Shown: positions 1-7,370 of the stretch, piece by piece | Layout: each line of letters starts with the position of its first letter | Position numbering within the stretch: the stretch's first letter is position 1 | NCBI GenBank assembly: GCA_016721115.1 | Contig: JADKIW010000001.1 | Coordinates: 821,501 to 885,500 of the forward strand | Direction: 5' to 3' | Length of the DNA stretch: 64,000 bases | From: Candidatus Defluviilinea proxima | Lineage (GTDB): Bacteria > Chloroflexota > Anaerolineae > Anaerolineales > Villigracilaceae | Translations under genes and position numbers: made by a program | Notes under the pieces: model-generated | Told to the model about the DNA's origin: nothing | The model's database searches: none | What the model saw: only the letters and a program-made list of their open reading frames with translations

Positions 1-25
1 GAAGGAGTTGGGGTTTTAGGAATGA

Positions 26-53
26 GGGCAGAACTAAATTCTGCCCTTTTTAT
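26..53 (+). terminator. Rho-independent terminator of a gene left of the window
   Basis: A perfect 8-bp stem (GGGCAGAA at 26-33, TTCTGCCC at 39-46) with a 5-nt loop is followed by a T-rich tail. It probably ends a gene lying outside the window and isolates the Nudix gene that follows. Confidence 0.8.
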
Positions 54-112
54 TTATCTACACGTATAGCATTTTGATCTTTTTTTTTGTACAATGGTTT
101 TAAGGGAAAATC

Positions 113-802
113 ATGGCTTCACTGAGAAAATATTTCAAGTTAATGAAAGATCATCCGCATTTGTTTGAAAACCCCAAGGAGGAAGGGGTTATTCAAATTA
201 TTACCAACCCAAATAAAATTAAAAGTCTTCAAGCGAAGAAGAAGCTGGAATACAAAAAATCAGGAAAAAAACCAGAATGGATCGATATAGGGGTCTTATC
301 AGAAGACCCCTGGTTCTGGGTATTACGAGATTTGGTGAAGTTCCCTGACGGAAAAATTGGCGGTTACTTACGGATATTGAATAGGAAAAGCCTTGAAGGC
401 GGGACAAATGTAGTTATGTTTCCAACGTTGGATGGTAAAGTAGTTCTACTGAAACGCTTCAGTCACGACAACAGGGATTGGATTTGGGAAATTCCGCATG
501 GTTTTGGAGAACCCGGGCTTTCTGCTGAAGATTGTGCTCGAAAGGAACTTGAAGAAGAGACTGGGCTTATCGCTAAAAGTTTGATTGAAATTGGTCGCAT
601 GGAGGGAGCTGATGGTGCGACAGCCTTTTATTATGCTGAAATGTTGAATGGAGAGTTGAAACCTGAAATTGGAGAAGCAATTTCAAAATGCGAACTCCTT
701 TCCCTGCCTGAATTTGAACAATGGTTGTTTAGCGGAAAAATAACGAATTGGTTTGCAACTATTTCTTATCTGATGTGTAAAAGTAAGGGTATTTTTAAAT
801 AG
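113..802 (+). CDS. Nudix hydrolase domain protein (ADP-ribose pyrophosphatase-like)
   Basis: 229 aa. Residues about 95-200 look like a Nudix fold, with a Nudix box at residues 130-152 (GFGEPG...KELEEETGL). Seen: the metal-binding core ELEEETGL is kept, but the box is imperfect, with Leu at the first conserved Glu position and Lys in place of the usual Arg. The E-x-P-x-G lead-in resembles ADP-ribose or sugar-nucleotide pyrophosphatases. The first 90 residues are Lys-rich with no recognised domain. Start: ATG 113, preceded by AAGGGA 5 nt upstream. The residues after the box recur in a broken copy directly downstream, and a second diverged Nudix protein lies two genes on. Substrate cannot be assigned. 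Confidence 0.8.
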   Translation: MASLRKYFKLMKDHPHLFENPKEEGVIQIITNPNKIKSLQAKKKLEYKKSGKKPEWIDIGVLSEDPWFWVLRDLVKFPDGKIGGYLRILNRKSLEGGTNVVMFPTLDGKVVLLKRFSHDNRDWIWEIPHGFGEPGLSAEDCARKELEEETGLIAKSLIEIGRMEGADGATAFYYAEMLNGELKPEIGEAISKCELLSLPEFEQWLFSGKITNWFATISYLMCKSKGIFK

Positions 803-837
803 ACTAAGAAATGGCTATCTTGGGTTTCAATATGTAG

Positions 838-993
838 AACTTGAAACCCCGAATACCAATAGATGATGCATTTCAAAAGATTGAACTTATAAGCTTGCAT
901 GGATTAGATAATTGGATAGTCGGTGGGAAAATTACAGATTGGTTTACGACTATGGCGTCTCTTATGGCAAAAAGAGTAAAAGTCGCCAATTGA
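838..993 (+). pseudogene. C-terminal remnant of a duplicated Nudix gene
   Basis: The frame ending at TGA 991-993 encodes about 51 residues open from a TAG at 835-837. Its tail (ELISL...DNWIVGGKITDWF...SLMAK) aligns without gaps to the end of the preceding Nudix protein (ELLSL...EQWLFSGKITNWF...YLMCK). There is no start codon context and no Nudix box, so this is the surviving 3' end of a tandem duplicate whose 5' part has been lost. It fills the gap between the Nudix gene and the 493-aa gene. Confidence 0.75.
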
Positions 994-1018
994 GAACATA
1001 TCTTTGAAAGGAGAAAAC

Positions 1019-2500
1019 ATGTTACCAGACAACCATATTTTTCTAGGAGAGAAGGATCAAAATATTAGGTTTCTAGGTCTCCTGGACAGCGCTAGGACTG
1101 CTCATGCCGTCTCGTCCGCCACTAGCATCAACAATTGGTGGATGCCAGAAGAAAATAAAACGCATCGTCTTCACTCAATAGCAGCTGACGCTGTTACGAT
1201 AAAACAGATTCTATGGGGCGAGATAATTCAGTTACCGCGCAATCAGTATTTAGATTCCCCTGCATGGCTTAATTTAGGATACTACTTTGTCAAGTCAAAA
1301 TTACCATTGTTTTCTATTTGTATACTCGGAGCAGATCCGACACCGCAGAATTTTGTGCAAGATTGTGCTAATCAATTTGGCAATTTATCTGGATTTGCAA
1401 TGTCAGCCTGGCCCGATTTGGACAACAAAGAAAGAACTATTATTTCAAACAACATTCGGGCAGACGGAAATTTCAAGAGGATGTTTCGTGGTATTAGGCT
1501 AGATAATAAGTGGAAAGATATTTTCAAATATCAGCGTGAAGTATTACAGAGCATTTTGAATTACTTGGAAGATAATTGTCGGACAAATTCTGCAGTTATC
1601 AGAAAGGTAATAGGGGGGAAAACATCCATGTGGCAGAAAATAGAATCCGACTACAAGAATCAAGATTTCATCTCGACCCTAAACAATGAACTTGGAGATA
1701 ATCTTGTGCAAGAATACACATGGGCACTCAAAGAGACTAAAAACAAGGCAGACACCGATTTTCAAAATAATGAACAAGAAAAAAACAAATGGCTTAACCA
1801 AAGAACAAATTTATATCACCAAATATTTTCATATAGTAATGAAGCAAGGGAACTTTTGAGGTTTCATATCGATAGCCGTTATGAAGAAACTATTAGCGAA
1901 TCTACGACAGGCGTTGGGAGATTGGCATCAGCTGACACATCAGATTCTAATCTTGATCTGGAGGCCAGAATTAACCATCTTGATACCCTTGATTCTGTAA
2001 ATGATCCTGACGGATTGGCGGAAAAATATATTATTGATTTTGATGACGCCACAGCACAATTCTCTCTTAACGAGACTGCTCTTGAATTGCTAAATGATGA
2101 CCAGTTTCAGGAGCAGATAAAGCGTATAAGAAGAATGAGAAATAGAAATGACTTGCCCTTTGATTTCCTTCGCGATGAAGAGGAATCGCATTTGGATTTG
2201 CTGACCAAACTCATACCAGATGCGGTTATCAAAAAAGACCGTCAAACATTTGAGCTGGTGTGTAATGGGATTGATTTTTGTGCCAAAATTACAATAGGCT
2301 ATAAATTGGGGTCAGCGCTCTCTAATCTAGCTAGCGCCGTGACTGATGAAGCTATTGGTAGAATTATTGATAAGGTGGCACCGCCAGTAAGGGAAAAAAT
2401 TGCAAATTTCACTTTGAACAGAAAAAAGGAGAGACTCGCAGGTAAAATAAGAGACTGGCTAAAAAAACCAGTTTATGTTTCGGAAAATAATAAAAATTGA
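1019..2500 (+). CDS. Hypothetical protein between two Nudix genes
   Basis: 493 aa, not recognised. Start: ATG 1019, preceded by GAAAGGAG 5 nt upstream; an in-frame TTG at 1004 overlaps the ribosome binding site and is rejected. No signal peptide and no clear membrane segment, so probably cytoplasmic. The middle (about 230-300) is charged and helical. Residues about 420-470 form an Ala/Gly-rich amphipathic stretch (KLGSALSNLASAVTDEA), followed by a very basic C-terminus. No catalytic motif stands out. Spacing to the following Nudix gene is only 29 nt, suggesting co-transcription. Codon use is AT-richer than in the housekeeping genes downstream, consistent with an accessory island. Confidence 0.7.
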   Translation: MLPDNHIFLGEKDQNIRFLGLLDSARTAHAVSSATSINNWWMPEENKTHRLHSIAADAVTIKQILWGEIIQLPRNQYLDSPAWLNLGYYFVKSKLPLFSICILGADPTPQNFVQDCANQFGNLSGFAMSAWPDLDNKERTIISNNIRADGNFKRMFRGIRLDNKWKDIFKYQREVLQSILNYLEDNCRTNSAVIRKVIGGKTSMWQKIESDYKNQDFISTLNNELGDNLVQEYTWALKETKNKADTDFQNNEQEKNKWLNQRTNLYHQIFSYSNEARELLRFHIDSRYEETISESTTGVGRLASADTSDSNLDLEARINHLDTLDSVNDPDGLAEKYIIDFDDATAQFSLNETALELLNDDQFQEQIKRIRRMRNRNDLPFDFLRDEEESHLDLLTKLIPDAVIKKDRQTFELVCNGIDFCAKITIGYKLGSALSNLASAVTDEAIGRIIDKVAPPVREKIANFTLNRKKERLAGKIRDWLKKPVYVSENNKN

Positions 2501-2529
2501 CTTTCAGATAACCAATAGGCGTTTAAACC

Positions 2530-3144
2530 ATGAGTATTAATGTTCCCATTAAAAAGAAGGAAATCACAAATGGCGCCACTATTTCTTTTAATTGGCGATT
2601 TGGTGAAAACAACTCAAATGTTATTTTAGAGAATTCCAAACTTAATGTAAAGCTCTTGCGATATATCGTTACATCGGCAGATGGGGAATTTCTTTATGAT
2701 GCGTTTTCAATCAGAGAGTCAAAGAACAATACTGTCGTTTTGATTCGAAATCAGGAAAATGAAATCGGGCTGGTGTGGGAATGGCGTCCCATTCCAGAGA
2801 AATGGTTTTGGGCTTGTCCGAGAGGTTTTGCCGATCCTAATGATGAAGATAATCTTGCTACTGCCAAAAGAGAAATGATCGAAGAGATCGGCAACTGTAA
2901 AGTTATCAACAGTAAAAAAATAGGAAACTTATATTCAAATACAACGTTCTTCGAAAACCCTGTTGGGCTGGCTCTTCTTGATGTAGAGGAAGCTGAAACA
3001 CATGTTGTCCAAGAAGAAGAAGGCATAACGGATTTCAAGTTTTATTCCAAAGAAGAAATACTCAAGATGATTCGGGAAGATAAAGTTGAAGATACATTTA
3101 CGCTTAGTGCGCTTATGAGGTATTTTGCGCTTGAAGGGTTTTAG
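2530..3144 (+). CDS. Nudix hydrolase domain protein
   Basis: 204 aa. The Nudix motif lies at residues 99-121: E106, then REMIEEIG at 114-121, so the catalytic E-x7-REUxEExG core is intact, although the leading Gly is one residue off the usual spacing. A WEWRP...W-CPRGF segment precedes the box, as in ADP-ribose pyrophosphatase-like enzymes. Start: ATG 2530, with only a weak upstream purine stretch. It follows the 493-aa gene closely and ends just before a hairpin repeat-terminator. Similar to, but clearly diverged from, the Nudix protein at 113-802; substrate unknown. Confidence 0.8.
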   Translation: MSINVPIKKKEITNGATISFNWRFGENNSNVILENSKLNVKLLRYIVTSADGEFLYDAFSIRESKNNTVVLIRNQENEIGLVWEWRPIPEKWFWACPRGFADPNDEDNLATAKREMIEEIGNCKVINSKKIGNLYSNTTFFENPVGLALLDVEEAETHVVQEEEGITDFKFYSKEEILKMIREDKVEDTFTLSALMRYFALEGF

Positions 3145-3170
3145 CGGGTAAAGATTCACTGACAGGTACG

Positions 3171-3211
3171 TAACGAGAAAACACTGAGCTGAGAAAGGTC
3201 AGTGTTTTTTT
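3171..3211 (+). terminator. Repeat-type terminator, copy 1
   Basis: Stem AAAACACTGA (3178-3187) / TCAGTGTTTT (3199-3208) with a T-run. The whole segment starting TAACGAGAAAACACTGAGC recurs at 4721 and 5478, each time just after a coding region, so it is both terminator and dispersed repeat. Confidence 0.75.
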
Positions 3212-3424
3212 GATTGTAAATGACCTCACCCCCGTCCCCTCTCCGAGCGGAGAGGGGTGCCTTTTGGCGGGAGGCGCTGTCCATGGTTGTGACGAATGAG
3301 GTTGAACTGATCTTCTGAAATTGCCAAGTCGTGTTCGAGTCCCAGCGCAGGGAGTCCGTGTGATGAACGGAGGAGTGGGTCAGCCGTGCGGGGTTCTGTC
3401 CCAATTGCGGGAGGGCGTTGAGTC
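3212..3424. repeat. Mosaic intergenic repeat sequence, no gene
   Basis: Holds a block (CTCACCCCCGTCCCCTCTCC ... GAGAGGGGTGCCTTTTGG) and a CATGGTTGTGACGA block that recur in altered form at about 4763-4870, 5525-5600, 5950-5980, 6941-6960 and 7190-7215. Reading frames across it are repeat translations on both strands and are not credible genes. Confidence 0.7.
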
Positions 3425-4235
3425 AACGGGAACGCCCGTGGGTAAACCCAACGGGCTGATAGCTTAAGGACGCTAAAGCGCCCTAGCCCCAGCAGGGCTT
3501 CCGCTTTGAGCACGGGGATTTATTCCCGTGCGGATAGGGTGGGGAAGCCGAATTTGTGTTGTTTGATGTCCGCCCGACGGTAAACCATCGGGCTCATGGC
3601 TGAAGGACGCTAAAGCGCCCTAGCCCCAGTGGGGCTTCCGCTTTGAGCACGCGGCGTTTACGCCCGTGCGGATAGGATGGGGAAGCCGAATTTGTGTTGT
3701 TAATGATGTCTGCCCGACGGTAAACCATCGGGCTCATGGCTGAAGGACGCTGAAGCGCCCTAGCCCCAGCGGGGCTTCCGCTTTGAGCACGCGGCGTTTA
3801 CGCCCGTGCGGATGGAATTGCTGGGCAACAAAATTCGCGTGGTCGATGATGTCCGCCCGTGGGTAAACCCAGCGGGCTGATGGCTTAAGGACGCTGAAGC
3901 GCCCTAGCCCCAGCGAAGCTTCCGCTTTGAGCACGCGACGTTTACGCCCGTGCGGATAGGGTGGGGAAGCCGAATTTGTGTTGTTATTGATGTCCGCCCG
4001 ACGGTAAACCATCGGGCTCATGGCTGAAGGACGCTAAAGCGCCCTAGCCCCAGCAGGGCTTCCGCTTTGAGCACGGGGATTTATTCCCGTGCGGATAGGG
4101 TGGGGAAGCCGAATTTGTGTTGTTATTGATGTCCGCCCAACGGTAAACCATCGGGCTCATGGCTTAAGGACGCTAAAGCGCCCTAGCCCCAGCGGGGCTT
4201 CCGCTTTGAGCACGCGACGTTTACGCCCGTGCGTA
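3425..4235. repeat. Six tandem structured repeats of about 140 bp
   Basis: The AGCCCC core occurs at 3485, 3622, 3762, 3906, 4046 and 4185, giving periods of 137, 140, 144, 140 and 139 bp. Each unit holds three hairpins: H1 GCCCGACGGTAAACCATCGGGC-like with a TAAA loop, H2 AGCCCCAGCGGGGCT, and H3 GCACG...CGTGC with a TTTA loop, followed by a less structured spacer. Compensatory changes are visible: H1 is GCCCGT/ACGGGC in units 1 and 4 but GCCCGA/TCGGGC in units 2, 3 and 5; H3 inner pairs swap between GA/TT and CG/CG types. The H1 apex GTAAAC and the common H3 apex GTTTAC are reverse complements. The array ends 78 bp before the Y1 transposase gene. Confidence 0.85.
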
Positions 4236-4312
4236 CAGAATTTCAAGGGTGGTTTCCATTTCATTTTCAAATCCTATAACGATATAATCACGACATTCCA
4301 AAGGAGGTCAAC

Positions 4313-4723
4313 ATGCCATATTGGAGACTCTTTTATCATGTCGTGTGGGGAACGAAGAATCGATTGCCGTTGATCGAGTCCGCGTGGGAGGAGGATTTGC
4401 ATGGGTATCTTTGGGGAAAAGCTACAGCATTGGAATGCATTCCTCATGCGATCAATGGCATGTCCGATCATTTGCATGTTGTCATTTCCATTCCGCCAAA
4501 ATTATCGGTTGCAACATTGATTGGTCAATTGAAAGGGTCGAGTTCGCATCATGTCAATGAGAGATATATGGACAGTGCATTTGCGTGGCAGGCGGAATAT
4601 GGAGTTTTAAGTTTCTCTGAAAGATCATTGTCGCGAGTGGTGGATTATGTGAAGAACCAAAAGAAACATCATGCAGAGAATACGCTCAACATGAGCATGG
4701 AGAATTTTGGGATTGTTGAGTAA
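4313..4723 (+). CDS. IS200/IS605-type Y1 transposase (TnpA)
   Basis: 136 aa, the usual size for a single-domain Y1 transposase. The HUH metal-binding motif is DHLHVV at about residues 52-57. The probable catalytic Tyr is in VVDYVKNQKKHH at about residue 112. These enzymes cut and rejoin single-stranded DNA next to hairpins. Start: ATG 4313 with a strong AAGGAGG at 4301-4307; TATAAT at 4283-4288 is a good -10. No TnpB partner is present. The stop codon (4721-4723) is the first triplet of the repeat-terminator. The tandem hairpin array directly upstream may be its substrate; this is inference. Confidence 0.85.
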   Translation: MPYWRLFYHVVWGTKNRLPLIESAWEEDLHGYLWGKATALECIPHAINGMSDHLHVVISIPPKLSVATLIGQLKGSSSHHVNERYMDSAFAWQAEYGVLSFSERSLSRVVDYVKNQKKHHAENTLNMSMENFGIVE

Positions 4724-4759
4724 CGAGAGAACGCTGGGCTGAGGAAGGTCAGTGTTTTT
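4721..4759 (+). terminator. Repeat-type terminator, copy 2
   Basis: A second copy of the TAACGAG...CTGAG repeat with the TCAGTGTTTTT right arm. Left-arm changes (ACGCTGGGCT) weaken the stem compared with copy 1. It begins exactly at the transposase stop codon. Confidence 0.65.
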
Positions 4760-4936
4760 GTTGGACTTCACCCCTGTTCCCTACCACTCGCTTCGCTCGG
4801 GTATGCTCCGCGATCTCCAAATGGAGAGGGGTGCCTTTTGGTGGGAGGTGTCTTGCATGGTTGTGACGAGGGTATGTTGGGAATAAAACGACAATGAATT
4901 AGGGTTGGAAAAAAGGTAAAATAAGACCATAACATC
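4760..4936. repeat. Mosaic repeat leader, no gene
   Basis: Repeats the CACCCC...GAGAGGGGTGCCTTTTGG and CATGGTTGTGACGAGG blocks seen at 3225-3300, here interrupted by an inserted CGCTTCGCTCGGGTATGCTC-type stretch. The last 40 bp include TAAAAT (4917-4922), a possible -10 for the gene at 4937. Confidence 0.6.
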
Positions 4937-5260
4937 ATGTCTGACGAAAAAGACATCCTCTTTGAAGCCGTTACCCCACTTGGGTTTCGTATCCGCGTGA
5001 CAAAAGCCTATTGGGAGTTGATTGTCAACATCAAGCACCCGATCATGATCGGGCGTGAAGATGATGTTAAAGACACACTGGAGAATCCAGACGAAGTCCG
5101 TCGCAGTAAATCGGATGAAGATGTTTATCTGTTTTACAAGGCAGAATATGAAAAACGATGGATTTGTGCAGTCTCTAAACAGACAGATGATACAGGATTT
5201 TTGATCACGACCTATCCTACAGACGCGATCAAGGAAGGAACGCAGGTATGGCACAAGTAA
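4937..5260 (+). CDS. Possible BECR/DUF4258-like nuclease toxin
   Basis: 107 aa, no signal peptide. The layout (His33-Pro, L-x-NPDEV, then short beta strands DVYLFYK, WICAVSK, GFLITTYPT and a terminal K-x-G-x-x-VW) resembles the small BECR-fold nuclease domains annotated as DUF4258 or phage-derived toxins. This is recognition by pattern, not a firm family call. Its 3' end overlaps the DUF2283 gene by 13 nt, so the two are translationally coupled. Small size and overlap with a small acidic partner fit a toxin-antitoxin-like pair with the toxin first. Confidence 0.6.
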   Translation: MSDEKDILFEAVTPLGFRIRVTKAYWELIVNIKHPIMIGREDDVKDTLENPDEVRRSKSDEDVYLFYKAEYEKRWICAVSKQTDDTGFLITTYPTDAIKEGTQVWHK

Positions 5261-5460
5261 AAGTTTATTACGATAGAGAAGGAAATACACTTACTGTGTG
5301 GTTTGGCGATCCTGCCAATGAATATGTCTCGGAAGAAACAGGCGAAGAGATCATCTTGATGAAAGATAAAGATGGCAAAGTTATTGGCTTTGAAAAGCTA
5401 AACTTTACGGCTCAAACAACGGATGCGATGAAGGTCGCTTTTGAGACGGTCACTGTGTAA
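5248..5460 (+). CDS. DUF2283 family protein, likely antitoxin-like partner
   Basis: 70 aa. The pattern KVYYDREGNTLTVWFGDP followed by acidic stretches (SEETGEEIILMKDKDGKVIGFEKLNF) is typical of DUF2283 (PF10049). Proteins of this family often sit beside small toxin-like genes; a role as antitoxin is inference. ATG 5248 lies inside the preceding gene. The gene is followed by the third repeat-terminator. Confidence 0.8.
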   Translation: MAQVKVYYDREGNTLTVWFGDPANEYVSEETGEEIILMKDKDGKVIGFEKLNFTAQTTDAMKVAFETVTV

Positions 5461-5477
5461 GCAAAACAGTAAATGAG

Positions 5478-5519
5478 TAACGAGAAAACACTGAGCTGAA
5501 GAAGGTCAGTGTTTTTTTT
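5478..5519 (+). terminator. Repeat-type terminator, copy 3
   Basis: Nearly identical to copy 1 (TAACGAGAAAACACTGAGCT, then a TCAGTG right arm and eight T). It probably ends the DUF2283 pair. Confidence 0.75.
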
Positions 5520-6157
5520 GTTGTAATGGACCTCATCCCCGTCCCCTCTGCACACATCTTAAAGGAGATGGGCGACTTGCATGGTTGTGACGAGGGATGT
5601 AGGGGCGACCCGTCAGGGCAAACGGGATACGTGTCTGGCAAAATGTCTCTGCGGGATGTGATGACGATCCGAGTCCATTGCGGGAAGGGCACAACCCAGA
5701 TATGGGGGATCTTCAGTCCTAGACGGGGTATACGCACTAGCTAGGATCCATATAGGCACTATATAGGCACCCCATGTGGAAGCTATCATTTCCCTATTTA
5801 AACCACCCCCATATATGGCCGTGTCCATTTTCAGTTTTTGAGGCCAGTAAAGTGTGATAAGGGAGGAGTGAGAACCCCCACCCATCCTCCCCCAAATACG
5901 ACGAGTTAAAGCTTGTATACGAATAAAGAGTTTACATCGTCGGATTTAGGGGAGGTGCCTTGCATGGTTGTGACGACGATAGGCATTGGTGAGTCGCCCT
6001 TACAATAGATGAGATATAGTCCTAACACATATGTGATGACAAAGAAGTGGGTCAACGGTGCGGGGCTGCGGTTGAACTGTAGAGGCAGTCCCATAGAGCC
6101 CAGAGATGTTATGATCGGTCGTTGGAACCAAAAACCCACACAGACTTTGGAGATCCT
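5520..6157. repeat. Repeat mosaic upstream of the lipoprotein gene
   Basis: Two blocks here recur downstream of the lipoprotein: 5579-5668 (GCATGGTTGTGACGA... GTAGGGGCGACCCGTCAGGG...) matches 6941-7029, and 5875-5954 (CACCC-TCCTCCCCCAAATACG...) matches 7116-7194. A third block with GAGTCGCCCTTAC lies at 5960-6010. The segment 5690-5870 is not obviously repeated within the window. No convincing gene. Confidence 0.7.
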
Positions 6158-6895
6158 ATGAACATTGCAACGCGGCTCTTTCTCCTTATCGGTATTTTGC
6201 TCCTGACCGGGTGCAACTCACAAGTAAACTCAGCAATATCCAATAAAGATCTTTTTGCATTCGACGAAAACGGACAGGCGGTCATTCGCGGCGACATCAC
6301 CGGCGACTGGGCATGTTCCACGGTCGATGGGAAGTTGCGGGCAACTCTCAATATCGATATCCCAGTGTTGGTGGATGGTGTCGAATCCAGTGTGGAGTTG
6401 TTGTTCACACTCACCTTTGATACACAACTCGCCTCTGACCAGACGCCCTACACCAACTTGCGCGACTATCTCGCTGCCAATCCCGACTCATCCACCTTCG
6501 ACGCCTTTCCGCTCTTTCAGACGGTGGAGGTCACCTTCACCAAAGGGCAATGGGATTTCGAAGCTCTTTCCATTCGTCAGGTGGATGCGGTCATCGCCAC
6601 GCCTGAAATGAATCATATCCTCCCCACAGGCATTTCTTCACGCGGAACGCTGGATGGAACGATCCATGGCAGTAGCTGGGGTGACACTATCACCTGGACA
6701 CTGGCTGTGCCGGTCACGGTGCAGAGTATTCAGGCATCCCTGCTCATCCCTATTCAGGCAGATGAGGACACGCAGGTTGTCTCCAACGGAAGCAATATTC
6801 CCATGGACATGTATCATCCCATCGGAAACGTGCGCGTGGAATACAAGCGTACCGACGATTCCCTGAAGGCTCTGCGATTTACCGAGATGCCCTAG
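6158..6895 (+). CDS. Hypothetical lipoprotein
   Basis: 245 aa. A clear type II signal peptide (MNIATRLFLLIGILLLTGC) with lipobox LTGC puts Cys19 as the lipidated residue. The rest is a beta-rich extracytoplasmic protein with no recognised domain. Start: ATG 6158 with GGAG at 6149-6152; an in-frame TTG at 6122 would put 12 polar residues before the signal peptide and is rejected. It is an isolated gene flanked on both sides by copies of the same repeat blocks, which suggests that repeat-driven rearrangement brought it here. Confidence 0.75.
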   Translation: MNIATRLFLLIGILLLTGCNSQVNSAISNKDLFAFDENGQAVIRGDITGDWACSTVDGKLRATLNIDIPVLVDGVESSVELLFTLTFDTQLASDQTPYTNLRDYLAANPDSSTFDAFPLFQTVEVTFTKGQWDFEALSIRQVDAVIATPEMNHILPTGISSRGTLDGTIHGSSWGDTITWTLAVPVTVQSIQASLLIPIQADEDTQVVSNGSNIPMDMYHPIGNVRVEYKRTDDSLKALRFTEMP

Positions 6896-6940
6896 CTACG
6901 AGATAAGGGTGTGATCGAGTTTTTGGGGAGAGGATAGAAA

Positions 6941-7340
6941 GCATGGTTGTGACGAGAGATGTAAGGGCGACCCGTCAGGGCAAACAGGATACGTGTCTAG
7001 CAAAATGTCTCTGCAAGGTGTGATGATGTTAGGCGTTGGTGGGTCGCCCTTACGATAGATTAGATATCTCCAATTGCAGAAGAAGCTTCAAACCCAGCAC
7101 AGCGAGTCCGTGTAAGCCCCCACCCGTCCTCCCCCAAATACGACGAGTTAAAGCTTGTATGCGAATAAAGAGTTTACATCGTTGTATTTAGGGAATGTGC
7201 CTTACATGGTCGTGACGAGGGATGTAGGGGCGCCCCGTCAGGGCAAACGGGAACGTTGTCAGGCTTGAGGTCATTGCAAATCGTGACGACGGTGAGAATT
7301 GGTGGGTCGCCCTTACACAGGGATAGAAGGATAACCCGGT
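6941..7340. repeat. Repeat mosaic downstream of the lipoprotein gene
   Basis: Contains second copies of the blocks at 5579-5668 (here 6941-7029) and 5875-5954 (here 7116-7194), plus two REP pairs: GTAAGGGCGACCCG ... GGGTCGCCCTTAC (about 6960-7055) and GTAGGGGCGCCCCG ... GGGTCGCCCTTAC (about 7222-7315). These arms match the repeat inside the transposase gene just downstream. No gene. Confidence 0.75.
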
Positions 7341-7358
7341 CATACACAGGCAACGATT

Positions 7359-7364
7359 TATAAT
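7359..7364 (+). promoter_or_regulatory. TATAAT box, leaderless start of the REP transposase
   Basis: TATAAT ends 6 nt before ATG 7371, so transcription would begin at or very near the A of the start codon. No Shine-Dalgarno sequence is present. Confidence 0.5.
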
Positions 7365-7370
7365 TATCCC

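Noticed and set aside
3327..3357. T-loop-like GTTCGAGTCCC suggesting a tRNA
   Set aside because: Flanks do not pair as a T stem, there is no acceptor stem, and relatives of the sequence recur elsewhere as mosaic repeat.
3226..4021. Open frames across the repeat array on either strand
   Set aside because: They translate the repeats, keep no codon bias and lack ribosome sites.
3425..4235. Tandem repeats as a CRISPR array
   Set aside because: Units of about 140 bp vary throughout, there are no unique spacers of constant size, and no cas genes are near.
4313..4723. Complete IS605 element with TnpB and ends
   Set aside because: No TnpB/OMEGA-type gene and no paired subterminal ends were found; only TnpA is present.
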